A stretch of 64,000 nucleotides of DNA from JBAZWE01 sp041658605 (GTDB lineage Bacteria; Actinomycetota; Thermoleophilia; BMS3ABIN01). The position numbers and the translations under genes are program-made. Positions 18,424-27,135 of the stretch are shown here, one piece after another. How positions within the stretch are numbered: the first letter of the stretch is position 1; each line of letters starts with the position of its first letter. Where the stretch lies: positions 1 to 64,000 of the forward strand of contig JBAZZU010000004.1 of the NCBI GenBank assembly GCA_041658605.1. The letters are read 5' to 3'. The notes under the pieces were generated by a model. That model saw nothing but the letters and a program-made list of their open reading frames with translations, was not told the DNA's origin and made no database searches.

Positions 18424-18669
18424 CTAGTCGTCCAGTTTCTCTTCCAGAAGGTCGGACAGGAACAGGTCGCAGACTCCATCGAAGTCGACTTCGAATATCT
18501 TTCCAGTGTCTTCGGCTCCGGCCATACAATAGAGTGCTTCGACTCCCGGCTTTTCATCGATGTCGATCGGGTCGGAGTAAGAGCAGAGTTCACAGCAGTT
18601 TATCGAATCAGTCTTGTGATAGCTGTACAGCTTCGTCCAGGTGGTCTTTCCAGCAGCGTCAATATCCAT
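18424..18669 (-). CDS. 81-aa acidic protein, unknown, coupled to otsB
   Basis: Contains CCELCSYSDP and one more Cys, with a very acidic C-terminal half (FEVDFDGVCDLFLSDLLEEKLDD). The ATG shares one base with the otsB stop (TAATG), so translation is coupled. No family recognised; four cysteines suggest metal binding but the spacing is not a standard motif. Confidence 0.65.
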   Translation of the reverse strand: MDIDAAGKTTWTKLYSYHKTDSINCCELCSYSDPIDIDEKPGVEALYCMAGAEDTGKIFEVDFDGVCDLFLSDLLEEKLDD

Positions 18670-19586
18670 TACGGCTCTTCCGCCGCGAGTATCTGCAGGG
18701 CTATCTCTACGCCGCTGACCCTCTCCACCATCAGGTCGGAGTATTTCGGCAGCTCCTCCGGCATCTCGCTCGAAATGACGCCGATGCAGACAGTTTTGTA
18801 CTTCCGGCGCCGGCGTTTCCTCAGTTCCTTGAACGCGTCTATGTCTGTCGTGTCATCTCCGACATAGATCGCCTGTTTCACCCCGAGCCTGTCCAGCAGC
18901 TGTCCGATTGCTACGCCCTTGTCGACAGGCAGCGGCGGCCTGACCTCGATCACCATGCGTCCGTCCCGCGGTTCGAGTCCAAGCTTTCTGATCCTGGGGA
19001 AGATGTGTTTTTCGATAAGCGCGCGGGCGGCTTCCGGATCCGGAGTATTACGGAAGTGGAAGGACATCGTCGCCGTCTTGTCTTCCAGCCAGATGCCGGA
19101 ATCTATCAGTTCCTCAAGCGAACGGCTGAAGTCCACCAGCTCGCGGATTTTTACTACGTACGGCTGGGCTTCGTCGCATACGACTACGGCGTGTCCGGGG
19201 AGCATCGTCTCAAAGCCATGGTTGCCGATGTAGGCCAGTTCCGAGTTTCCCGTGATTCGCATGGCCTCGGTGGCCGGCCTGCCGCTGACGACCGTTACCG
19301 CCAGGTACATGTGCGAGAGCTTTCGGATCAGCTTGCTGATGGAATTCGGAATGGCGACTTCATCCGGGCGCGGCATGATCGGCGCAAGGGTTCCGTCGAG
19401 GTCAAGAAAGATGGCCGTCGCCGCCGATGTCCCGACAAACGGCGCCAGGGTTTCCTCGATCTTGTCCAGCGTATTCGGCTGTTGGCGGTTTTTTTGCAAG
19501 GATTTGCCGGTCGTGTGGTAGAAGAGTAGTTTATACGATCCGTGCCGGACGCTTTCATGGATAAACGTGCATTCCGGCGCGTCCAT
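18669..19586 (-). CDS. otsB: Trehalose-6-phosphate phosphatase (HAD superfamily)
   Basis: 305 aa. HAD motif I AIFLDLDGTLAPI (nucleophile and acid Asp), motif II VTVVSGRP, a lysine region near the cap, and motif IV YVGDDTTDIDAFKEL. The cap and overall order match OtsB, which removes phosphate from trehalose 6-phosphate. The first ~55 residues before the HAD core are extra and poorly conserved-looking, and no ribosome site precedes ATG 19586, so the true start may be later. No otsA is present here. Confidence 0.87.
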   Translation of the reverse strand: MDAPECTFIHESVRHGSYKLLFYHTTGKSLQKNRQQPNTLDKIEETLAPFVGTSAATAIFLDLDGTLAPIMPRPDEVAIPNSISKLIRKLSHMYLAVTVVSGRPATEAMRITGNSELAYIGNHGFETMLPGHAVVVCDEAQPYVVKIRELVDFSRSLEELIDSGIWLEDKTATMSFHFRNTPDPEAARALIEKHIFPRIRKLGLEPRDGRMVIEVRPPLPVDKGVAIGQLLDRLGVKQAIYVGDDTTDIDAFKELRKRRRRKYKTVCIGVISSEMPEELPKYSDLMVERVSGVEIALQILAAEEP

Positions 19587-19704
19587 GTTTCAGGCGCTAT
19601 GCTATCATACGTTCGCGGCTTGCGGCAGGGGAGAGCCGCGATTGCCGGCGCGGGCGAAGGAATCGCCGCAGACATAAAGAGGGGACAAAGTCCAAAAACC
19701 TCCA

Positions 19705-21732
19705 TTGATATATCCAGGCGGGCTTACGAAAAAAAAGCCGGTGTCGAGCGCAGCGCCGGCCATCTTGATAACCCTCCTTTTCCTTTCCCTGATGATGGCG
19801 TTCGTCGTGGTAGTCACGGGCCAGTCGGCCCAGGCTGCGGGAAGCGGCATGGTAGTGGTCACCGACAGGCTTCTTTACGCTCCCGGCGACAAGGTAAATT
19901 TTGACATCGTGGCCGATTCTGCGGGAAAAAGCCTTTCGGGCGAGCTGGTGCTCAGGGTATACCCGCCGGCTTCGCCCCTGGCGGCAAACGCATTCACCGT
20001 GGCCCCCATTTTCGAAGCCAGTGTCAAAAAGGATTTCAGCATCACCGGTCAGGCGGTCGCCGGCTACCAGGCAAAGACCGGCGACTTGAAGGCGGACGGC
20101 GGCGGTTACCCCGTGAAGGTAAGCCTCGTGCAGAACGGTGTGGAGGTCCTCTGGGGTACGACCTGGCTGGCGGTGACGGACGGCCAGGGGCACGAGCCCC
20201 TCGATCTGGTCATGCTATGGACAGCGAGCAGCCCGCCCCAAAGAAACGCGCAGGACCAGTTCATCAGTACGCGCCTGCTGGAACGCTGTCAGGCCAGCAC
20301 CCAGACTGGTGAGAGCCTGCTGCAGCATCTCGCTTTTTTAAATAAATATCCGCAACTGAAGACTTCATATGCCATCGAACCCGCCCTTCTGGATCAGCTT
20401 GGCGACATGGCGGACGGATTTGAAGTGGTTGAAGGTGATAAGGCCGGCACGTTCAGCGATGCCTCACCCGAAGCCCGTATTGCCGCGGACTGCCTTGAAA
20501 ATATGCGCCAGCTCGCCATTGGCGCCAACGCCGAGATACTTTCCGCCCCCTACTCCTTCGTGAGCCTTCCCGTTCTGGCCAGGCAGGGATGGGAAGACGG
20601 CAACGGTCAGTTCCGTCTCGGCCACGATGTCCTTCTGGAGTCGCTGGAGCTTACGGGTGTCCCGGACGGGACATACGCCCCCGAGCTTTATGTCACGACC
20701 GACTCACTGCGTTATCTGGCGGCGACCGGAGGTGAGTATGTCGCTCTCTCCGGCAACTCGCGGGGCAGCGTACAGGGCCGCGATATCGGCGGCGAAGTCA
20801 ATTACCGGCTGCGCGACTTGAGCGGCGAGAGGATCACCAGCTTTTTTGCTGACGATGCCGCGTCGGTTTCGTTGCTGGGAAACAGCCCTGACCCGAACGC
20901 TTTTTTCGCGGCACTGGTCAACAGCTATGTTTCGGCGGAACCCAATCGCCTGATGATAACGGCTTCGCCCACGCCCACTCCGCCGCTCAGCATCGAGCAG
21001 CGGAACCGCGTCTACGGTACGCTTGCCGGACAAGCCTGGATACACAGCCTGACGCTGGGAGATGCCAGGCGGAAATACAGGCCCGATACACAGCCGGCCA
21101 CGCTGCTCAGGTACGATGATCCTCTGGCAGGTTATGTTGCACGGACATACTACGAGCGGCTGGATGCCGTGCATACGGATTTCGAGGATTACCGCGCCGC
21201 AGTAGATAACGATGAGCCTGAGCTGGTGAACCTGACCCGCAGGATGTATACGGCGGAAAATGCGTACTGGCTTGACGAGCGGGCGAATCCCGATGACGTC
21301 AACCGGGGTCTGGCTTATCTGGACGAGATCGACCGGGCCGTCAATGAAGAGACCTCCGGTTTGAGCATCACGATCGATACTCCACTCGTGCAGAGGTCCG
21401 GCAATGGCGAAGCCAGAATCACCGTCGCGAACAGCCGGCTTCATCCCTTTACGATGGACATAGTGGTCGAGGGCAACGAGGGAGTCACTTTTCCCGAGGG
21501 AGCCGAAAGGCGCCTGCGGGTGGAAACCGGCAGTACGGAGCTCACGGTTCCCTATCACTCGGATGGATGGTCCCGGCTCGACGCCAGCGCCAGATCACGC
21601 GGAAACATCATGGTCGAGGACGGCGCCAGCATCCATCCGATCGCGGCCAGGGTATGGCTGGCGCTTGGCATCATCCTGGCCGGTATCGGCCTGGCGGCTG
21701 CCTACATATTCCTGATTGTCCGCCGTCGATAG
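19705..21732 (+). CDS. Large secreted, C-terminally membrane-anchored protein (possible GH57-like fold)
   Basis: 675 aa. N-terminal hydrophobic signal (ILITLLFLSLMMAFVVVV) and C-terminal helix VWLALGIILAGIGLAAAYIF followed by RRR, so the bulk lies outside the cell. Residues ~50-165 look like a beta-sandwich. From ~170, LDLVMLWTASSPPQ and later LNKYPQLKTSYAIEPALLDQL resemble the start of GH57/polysaccharide-processing barrels, where such a sequence is typical. The same two-ended layout occurs in actinobacterial DUF6049-type proteins, an alternative. A third Ig-like domain precedes the anchor. Start uncertain: TTG 19705 or GTG 19741. The TadE-like gene follows at 21816. Confidence 0.6.
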   Translation: MIYPGGLTKKKPVSSAAPAILITLLFLSLMMAFVVVVTGQSAQAAGSGMVVVTDRLLYAPGDKVNFDIVADSAGKSLSGELVLRVYPPASPLAANAFTVAPIFEASVKKDFSITGQAVAGYQAKTGDLKADGGGYPVKVSLVQNGVEVLWGTTWLAVTDGQGHEPLDLVMLWTASSPPQRNAQDQFISTRLLERCQASTQTGESLLQHLAFLNKYPQLKTSYAIEPALLDQLGDMADGFEVVEGDKAGTFSDASPEARIAADCLENMRQLAIGANAEILSAPYSFVSLPVLARQGWEDGNGQFRLGHDVLLESLELTGVPDGTYAPELYVTTDSLRYLAATGGEYVALSGNSRGSVQGRDIGGEVNYRLRDLSGERITSFFADDAASVSLLGNSPDPNAFFAALVNSYVSAEPNRLMITASPTPTPPLSIEQRNRVYGTLAGQAWIHSLTLGDARRKYRPDTQPATLLRYDDPLAGYVARTYYERLDAVHTDFEDYRAAVDNDEPELVNLTRRMYTAENAYWLDERANPDDVNRGLAYLDEIDRAVNEETSGLSITIDTPLVQRSGNGEARITVANSRLHPFTMDIVVEGNEGVTFPEGAERRLRVETGSTELTVPYHSDGWSRLDASARSRGNIMVEDGASIHPIAARVWLALGIILAGIGLAAAYIFLIVRRR

Positions 21733-21815
21733 AGGGCTTCAGGACGACTGTATCGAATCTGGTAACATCAATGTTAATGTGTTCGTTGTTTCGTCGTAAC
21801 CTCAGGAGGAGCCGG

Positions 21816-22220
21816 GTGCGGATCATCACTACCCTGAAGGAATTGGGGAAGGGCGAGGATGGCAGCTTTCTCGGGACCGCCATAATCCTGGCGCTGGTCT
21901 TTGCCGTGATAGGCATCTTCATCATCGATGGCACCTCCGTCTATTACACATGGCAGTCGGCCAACGACGTCACCGAGCAGGCTACCCGCCTCGCCGCTTT
22001 TACTTATAACGAGACCAGGAGCGACGCCCAGGCGGAGAACAAGGCGGCGGACTTGTGCGAAGAGAACAACATGGTCTTCACGAGCTTCAGCGTCAACCGC
22101 TATGGACACACTTTTGACATTGGATGTTCGAAGGACGCGGACACACTGGTCTTCAAATACCTGCCGGTCTTCAAGGATCTCATCCACCAGGAAGCAAAAA
22201 AATCATCTGACAGCCTGTAG
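21816..22220 (+). CDS. TadE/TadG-like pilus-assembly protein
   Basis: 134 aa. KGEDGSFLGTAIILALVFAVIGIFIIDGTSVYYTWQS is the hallmark of TadE-like proteins: an acidic Gly-rich lead-in, a single hydrophobic helix, then a residue pattern near the external start of the domain. The rest is a small extracellular domain with two cysteines. AGGAGGA ends five bases before GTG 21816, so I choose it over the longer in-frame ORF. No other tad genes are in view, so its role in a pilus is uncertain. Confidence 0.72.
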   Translation: MRIITTLKELGKGEDGSFLGTAIILALVFAVIGIFIIDGTSVYYTWQSANDVTEQATRLAAFTYNETRSDAQAENKAADLCEENNMVFTSFSVNRYGHTFDIGCSKDADTLVFKYLPVFKDLIHQEAKKSSDSL

Positions 22221-22282
22221 CCGCGCCACCCGTAACGTGGCCGAATAACGTTCGCCGGCATCACTTCTTTTATTTTTTAACC

Positions 22283-22314
22283 GCCTGCCACTTGCCAAGA
22301 GCGCTCCGGCAGGC
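22283..22314 (+). terminator. Hairpin between the TadE-like gene and trpB2
   Basis: GCCTGCC / GGCAGGC stem with an 18-base loop, followed by TAGATTTCTCTTTT. Acts as a terminator for the upstream gene or as a leader structure for trpB2, whose start is 45 bases on. Confidence 0.55.
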
Positions 22315-22358
22315 TAGATTTCTCTTTTGCAGGCACTAATTTCAAATCTGGAGGCACC

Positions 22359-23717
22359 ATGACGGTCAAGACTCTTTTATCTGAAGACAAGATGCCCACC
22401 CAGTGGTACAACATCGCGCCGGACATGCCCGAGGGCAGCCTCAAGCCGCCGCTCAACCCGGCTACTGGCGAGCCCGTCGGCCCGGACGCGCTGGCGCCGC
22501 TCTTTCCCATGTCGCTGATCATGCAGGAAGTGAGCACCGAGCGGTATATCGATATACCGGAAGAGGTCCAGGAGATTTATAAGCTCTGGCGCCCGACGCC
22601 TCTCATCCGTGCCATGCGGTTGGAGAAGGTGCTCGATACGCCAGCGAAGATCTACTTCAAGTACGAGGGCGTAAGCCCCGCCGGTTCACACAAGCCCAAC
22701 ACCTCCGTGCCGCAGGCTTACTACAACAGGGAAGCCGGCATCAAGCGCATCGCCACCGAGACCGGTGCCGGCCAGTGGGGATGCTCCATGGCCCTGGCGA
22801 CGCAGATGTTCGGCATGGATTGCAGTGTCTACATGGTCAAGATAAGTTACGATCAGAAGCCCTATCGCCGCAGCATGATGGAGGTCTGGGGCGCGGAAGT
22901 CTTCGCGAGCCCGTCCAACCGCACCAACGCCGGCCGCGCCATCCTCGAGGGAGACGCGGATTCCCTGGGAAGCCTCGGCATAGCGATCAGCGAAGCTTCC
23001 GAGGACGCGGCGACGCACGACGACTGCAACTACGCGCTGGGCAGTGTCCTCAACCACGTGCTGATGCACCAGACGGTAGTCGGCCTCGAGTGCAAGCAGC
23101 AGATGGAGATGGCGGGGGTCTACCCGGATATCGTCATCGGCTGCATCGGCGGCGGCAGCAACTATGCCGGCCTCGCCTTCCCGTTCATGAAGGACCGGCT
23201 GGAAGGGAAGAAAGAAATCGAATTTCTGGCGGCCGAGCCCAGCTCCTGCCCGACGGTCACCAAGGGCAAATATACCTACGATTTCGGCGACGCCCTGGCG
23301 TCGACGCCGCTCTTCATGATGCACACGCTCGGACACGACTTCATCCCGCCGGGTATCCACGCCGGTGGCCTGCGCTACCACGCGATGGCGCCGCTGATCA
23401 GCGCTCTCGTCGATGCCGGTCACATAGACGCCGTCGCCTACGGCCAGACCGAGATCTTCGACGCGGCCCTGCAGTTCGCCCGCGCTGAGGCGATCATCCC
23501 GGCTCCGGAGTCGAGCCACGCGATCAAGGCAGCCATCGACAAGGCGCTCGAGTGCAAGGCGTCCGGCGAGGAGAAAGTCATACTCTTCAACTTAAGCGGC
23601 CACGGCCACTTCGACATGAGTGCCTACGACGCGTATTTAAGCGGCAAGCTTACTGATTTCGCATATCCGGAAGAGAAGATCAGGGAGTCGATGGCGAAGA
23701 TCCCGAAGATGGGATAA
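22359..23717 (+). CDS. trpB: Tryptophan synthase beta chain, TrpB2 type
   Basis: 452 aa, the longer TrpB2 class (trpB1 proteins are ~400 aa). PLP lysine in VSPAGSHKPNTS, glycine-rich phosphate-binding CIGGGSNYAGLAFP, and ESSHAIKAAI near the end. It condenses indole or serine-derived aminoacrylate to tryptophan. The N-terminal extension PTQWYNIAPDMP is typical of TrpB2. GGAGG lies four bases before ATG. No trpA or other trp genes adjoin it, as is common for TrpB2, which may act alone as an indole-salvage enzyme. Confidence 0.93.
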   Translation: MTVKTLLSEDKMPTQWYNIAPDMPEGSLKPPLNPATGEPVGPDALAPLFPMSLIMQEVSTERYIDIPEEVQEIYKLWRPTPLIRAMRLEKVLDTPAKIYFKYEGVSPAGSHKPNTSVPQAYYNREAGIKRIATETGAGQWGCSMALATQMFGMDCSVYMVKISYDQKPYRRSMMEVWGAEVFASPSNRTNAGRAILEGDADSLGSLGIAISEASEDAATHDDCNYALGSVLNHVLMHQTVVGLECKQQMEMAGVYPDIVIGCIGGGSNYAGLAFPFMKDRLEGKKEIEFLAAEPSSCPTVTKGKYTYDFGDALASTPLFMMHTLGHDFIPPGIHAGGLRYHAMAPLISALVDAGHIDAVAYGQTEIFDAALQFARAEAIIPAPESSHAIKAAIDKALECKASGEEKVILFNLSGHGHFDMSAYDAYLSGKLTDFAYPEEKIRESMAKIPKMG

Positions 23718-23718
23718 T

Positions 23719-24942
23719 TTACGCCACCCAGGTCCAGACAAGGAACTTGGCAAACAGGAATCCCAGCATAACGAGGAATGAAACGACGACGAGCTGATCC
23801 ACCCAGCGCCTCTCTTTCGCCCACAGGGCAAGCAGGATGAAGATCGGGAAAGCGGCAAGCGCGAAGCGGGGCATCGACAGCAGGGGCACCATCGCCGAGG
23901 GATAACAGAGCGGCAACAGCAGAACCACCAGCGCATAACTTGCGTAGGCCAGGGGCAGGCGCCTGAACGAGGCTATGGCCAGACTGATGCAGGCGACGGC
24001 GAAGCCGAAGTTCATCACGTCGTAAGTGGCCCATAGGCGCGGGTCTCTGTCGACAACCGGCCAGAACGATTTGTCGGGTGTGATGATCACGGTATTGAAG
24101 CCGTCCCGCGCGGCGATGAACCCCCTGTAAAGCCCCCTGAACGGATCGACGAACTCGCGCAGCCAGTAGCTCTGGGCTTCGGAGAACAGCCACGGGTCGT
24201 TGAACCTGATGTCCAGATAGAGCATCCATACCATCAGCCCGAGGGGCAGCATCAGCAGATAAAGCGCATCCCAGCGCACGGCACGCCAGTCCCATTCACG
24301 ATCACGCAGGTACATGATGACCAGTGGGACGAGCAGCAGCAGGCCGGCGCTGCGCGTCAGCGTCGCCAGTGCACCGGCGATGCCGGCCAGCACATACTCA
24401 TTGCGACGCGCCGCGTAGATACAGCCGATCGTCAACATCAGGAAAAGGGATTCGCTGTAGATAGTCTGCAGATAGAACGAAGTCGGGAAGATCGCCATGT
24501 AGAAAACGCTTCGCCGGGCCGTGTCGCTACCGAAATCGGTCTCCACGAGAAGGTAGAAAAAGTAGAACGCCGCCAGGCAGCAGACGAGAGAGATGAACAT
24601 GCCCGCCAGTACGCCGTTCCCGAAAAACAGTGGTTTGAATACGGCGATCAGCAGGGGATAGAGCGGAAAGAACGCCGTGGAGCTGTTATCCGCCGCGTAG
24701 CCATGCTGTGCTATCTGCAGGTACCATACCGAGTCCCACTTCGCCCAGATATCAAAGAGGTAATGCGGCAGCCCGGTAAACGTCTCGGTCAGCTTCAGAT
24801 CGACCTGCGGCGGGACATCGAGTCCCATGGGGTCGATCCTCGGAAGGGTGACATACGCCAGCGGGGCCAGCAGAAAGAGGGCGCCACGGGTGATCAGGAA
24901 TATTATTCCCGCTTCACGGAGTGCCTCCGGCAGGCGGCGCAA
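23719..24942 (-). CDS. PIG-V-like mannosyltransferase (membrane)
   Basis: 407 aa, about ten membrane helices. WAKWDSVWYLQIAQHGY followed by FFPLYPLL is the first-loop signature of the PIG-V/mannosyltransferase family, which uses polyprenyl-phosphate mannose. SESLFLMLTIGCIYAARR is also typical. The start is TTG 24942, nine bases after GGAGG; that ribosome site lies in the decayed remnant of a yhaM C-terminus (24946-25023). This shows the gene once followed yhaM in an operon. It ends two bases after the end of trpB2 on the other strand. Confidence 0.85.
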   Translation of the reverse strand: MRRLPEALREAGIIFLITRGALFLLAPLAYVTLPRIDPMGLDVPPQVDLKLTETFTGLPHYLFDIWAKWDSVWYLQIAQHGYAADNSSTAFFPLYPLLIAVFKPLFFGNGVLAGMFISLVCCLAAFYFFYLLVETDFGSDTARRSVFYMAIFPTSFYLQTIYSESLFLMLTIGCIYAARRNEYVLAGIAGALATLTRSAGLLLLVPLVIMYLRDREWDWRAVRWDALYLLMLPLGLMVWMLYLDIRFNDPWLFSEAQSYWLREFVDPFRGLYRGFIAARDGFNTVIITPDKSFWPVVDRDPRLWATYDVMNFGFAVACISLAIASFRRLPLAYASYALVVLLLPLCYPSAMVPLLSMPRFALAAFPIFILLALWAKERRWVDQLVVVSFLVMLGFLFAKFLVWTWVA

Positions 24943-24945
24943 TTC

Positions 24946-25023
24946 CTAGTCCTCCGCTTTCCTCAAGCACGGGAAACGGTCAATGGGAAAGCAGAACCGG
25001 CTCCGGAGCTCATCCGAATCGGC
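24946..25023 (-). pseudogene. Remnant of the 3' end of yhaM
   Basis: 26 codons ending LRKAED-stop align without gaps to the last 26 codons of the intact gene at 28904 (ADSDDPWSEFNRP vs ADSDELRSRFCFP). Both ends are followed by the same few bases leading to a TTG. The surviving GGAGG still serves as the ribosome site of the PIG-V gene, which may explain why this piece was kept. Confidence 0.85.
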
Positions 25024-25109
25024 TAGCAAACGATGCAGTTGATGAAAAAATATAGAAAACATAGTTCCCCAGCCACGATTGTTGGCCGTATGCCCCATAT
25101 CCCCGCCTT

Positions 25110-26834
25110 CTATTCTTGCGAGCGGACTTCTGACGGGTCTTTGACGCGGTAGATATCGATCGTTTCGACCGGCTCCGAAGATACCGAATACGGCAGGCTG
25201 CCGTGAAACTGGTCATAAAAACCTGCCTGGCTGTCTCTGTCCTGGACTCGTATCGGCCACCCGGCGCCAGCCGGATAATCGATGCTTTGATCGAGCCGCA
25301 GCCGGTTCTTCAGGTCATCGGAAATGAAATAAGCGATCAAACCGTGGCTCAGGATAACATAATCACCGGGTGCCGGTGAATCGTCCTGCCTCGTAAGGTA
25401 GCTGCCGCCTGCAGCTTCCAGATAATAGCGAAGACCGAACTCGCCCGCGAACCAGATTCGATGATCGCCTTCCGCGAGCTTTGCCGGGTAGTCGGAGGCA
25501 AAGGTGCGATATACTCCCGCCAGCTGGTAGTCGGCGATCGAAACGGCTGTCCCCGTGATCGCGGTGCAGACGACCGCGGCAATGGCAAAACGCGACCAGA
25601 GGGTTTTATCCGCAAAAACGTCGCGGGCATAGCTTACGAACATCAGCACTACCGGCGGGAACAGGGGCAGCAGATACCTGGTTGAGGCATATGGCAGCAG
25701 CAGGACGCTGTATACCAGCACGCCGGATATCCAGAGGACCAGGAAAATATTGTCGCGATCTTTCTCCGAACGCTCATCGGTAAAGACCGCGTCCGCCCCC
25801 GTATTGAAAAACCGGTAGATCGCCAGAAGCCCGGCTGAATAGAAGACCGCCTGCAGGATACCCGCCGCAAAGGTGTACTCGCCGGACAGGGACTTGCCCA
25901 GGAAAAAAATCAATAACAGGCCAAAAATGGCCATAAATCCAAGGTAATCCTTTTTGTTCTTCAGCATTCCCGCGGCCAGAATCAGAGGGAATACCGTGGC
26001 CCCGCCGATGACCGAGACAATCGAAAGGACCTTGTTGGCGATAAAGACAGGAGCCAGATTTACGCCAGTACTATAGGAGAGCTTGGGGGGATTGCCGGTC
26101 GCAACCAGATAATAGATTACGATCGTGGCAAAAACGGCCAGCGCCGCGGCTAGGGGGAGCATGGTCCTAAAAGTGACTCGCCGCTTCAGTAGAGCGTAAG
26201 CAAACAATAGCGGCAACAGGCTGAATGACTGATAGGTCACCAGGATCGCCAGAGATGTGAAAACACCGGCCAGAACAAGTAGCCGTCTACCTTTGTCATC
26301 GCTATCGATGGCGTAGATATACGAAGCGACGGCGGCTAGCCAGAGCGATAATGCCGGGACGTCGGTCATCACGCTCTGGGACATCACCATAAAACCCGGT
26401 GTCACGATCAGCAGCAGGGCGGCTGTCAGCGGACTGTCTGTGAACCGTTTGCCGAGGTAGAACATGGAAACGGCCGCCAGAATGGGAAAAATGATCAGGC
26501 CGAGGTGCAGACCCGCTTCGCCGGTCCCTCCGAATACCCGTATCAGCAGGGACAGGTAGCTGGTATGCAGGGGCGGATGGGTATCGAGATAGAGCGAAAA
26601 AAAGTTGCCCTCATAACCATGGTCGGGAAGGCCGAGGGCGAGTGGATGGCCAAGCTTCTCCTGGCCCAGCCAGACAAAGATCGTATCGTCCAGATGGAAA
26701 GCCTTGAAGATGAACGGCAGGCTGATGGCGCCGACGATGAATATCAGCAGGGCAAGGCTTGATTTCGTTCCCGGTGTTTTGACTTCTTCCCGGCTCGATA
26801 TTTTGGAATGCATGTTTGTAGCTGTTTTCCCCAT
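25110..26834 (-). CDS. GT39-type membrane glycosyltransferase
   Basis: 574 aa, about twelve helices. FHLDDTIFVW carries the acidic pair of the first external loop of GT39/ArnT-like GT-C enzymes, and LDTHPPLHTSYLSL the conserved HPPL loop. QSVMTDVPALSLWLA is a further conserved block. A soluble external domain of ~150 residues lies at the C-terminus. It uses a polyprenyl-phospho-sugar to glycosylate proteins or lipids outside the membrane. ATG 26834 is used; ATG 26813 is an alternative with similar support. It lies in the segment between the two decayed duplicate gene ends. Confidence 0.85.
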   Translation of the reverse strand: MGKTATNMHSKISSREEVKTPGTKSSLALLIFIVGAISLPFIFKAFHLDDTIFVWLGQEKLGHPLALGLPDHGYEGNFFSLYLDTHPPLHTSYLSLLIRVFGGTGEAGLHLGLIIFPILAAVSMFYLGKRFTDSPLTAALLLIVTPGFMVMSQSVMTDVPALSLWLAAVASYIYAIDSDDKGRRLLVLAGVFTSLAILVTYQSFSLLPLLFAYALLKRRVTFRTMLPLAAALAVFATIVIYYLVATGNPPKLSYSTGVNLAPVFIANKVLSIVSVIGGATVFPLILAAGMLKNKKDYLGFMAIFGLLLIFFLGKSLSGEYTFAAGILQAVFYSAGLLAIYRFFNTGADAVFTDERSEKDRDNIFLVLWISGVLVYSVLLLPYASTRYLLPLFPPVVLMFVSYARDVFADKTLWSRFAIAAVVCTAITGTAVSIADYQLAGVYRTFASDYPAKLAEGDHRIWFAGEFGLRYYLEAAGGSYLTRQDDSPAPGDYVILSHGLIAYFISDDLKNRLRLDQSIDYPAGAGWPIRVQDRDSQAGFYDQFHGSLPYSVSSEPVETIDIYRVKDPSEVRSQE

Positions 26835-27135
26835 GCGTTTTCCCCACGACTGATAAATTACTCCAAAATGCAGATTGCGCGACTCAAGAATATCAGAAGG
26901 GGGCGGGGGTGTGCCCGCAAGGCGGCGGTTGCGCGTCTACCCGGTTCATTTCTTCCAGTATTCCCTGATGCAAATTAGTTATCTTTATCGTTAATATTAA
27001 TCATTGTAATAGTAGCTTACAATTATATTATTGTATATGAATATATATAGATGCTTGCCAGCGTCAGATGGAGGTGATGGATACCACAGGCGGGGGGGGG
27101 GGTACTTCTACTATTTATGTATCAGGAGGTTGGGG
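26835..27135. promoter_or_regulatory. Divergent promoter region with an 11-G tract
   Basis: AT-rich stretch 26980-27050 between the GT39 gene (minus) and the rhodanese gene (plus) probably holds promoters for both; several TATATT/TATAAT-like hexamers prevent a single call. At 27092-27102 there is a run of eleven G, 33 bases before the rhodanese start and in its transcribed leader. Confidence 0.45.

Noticed and set aside
22686..23519. 277-codon minus-strand ORF
   Set aside because: Antisense to trpB2.
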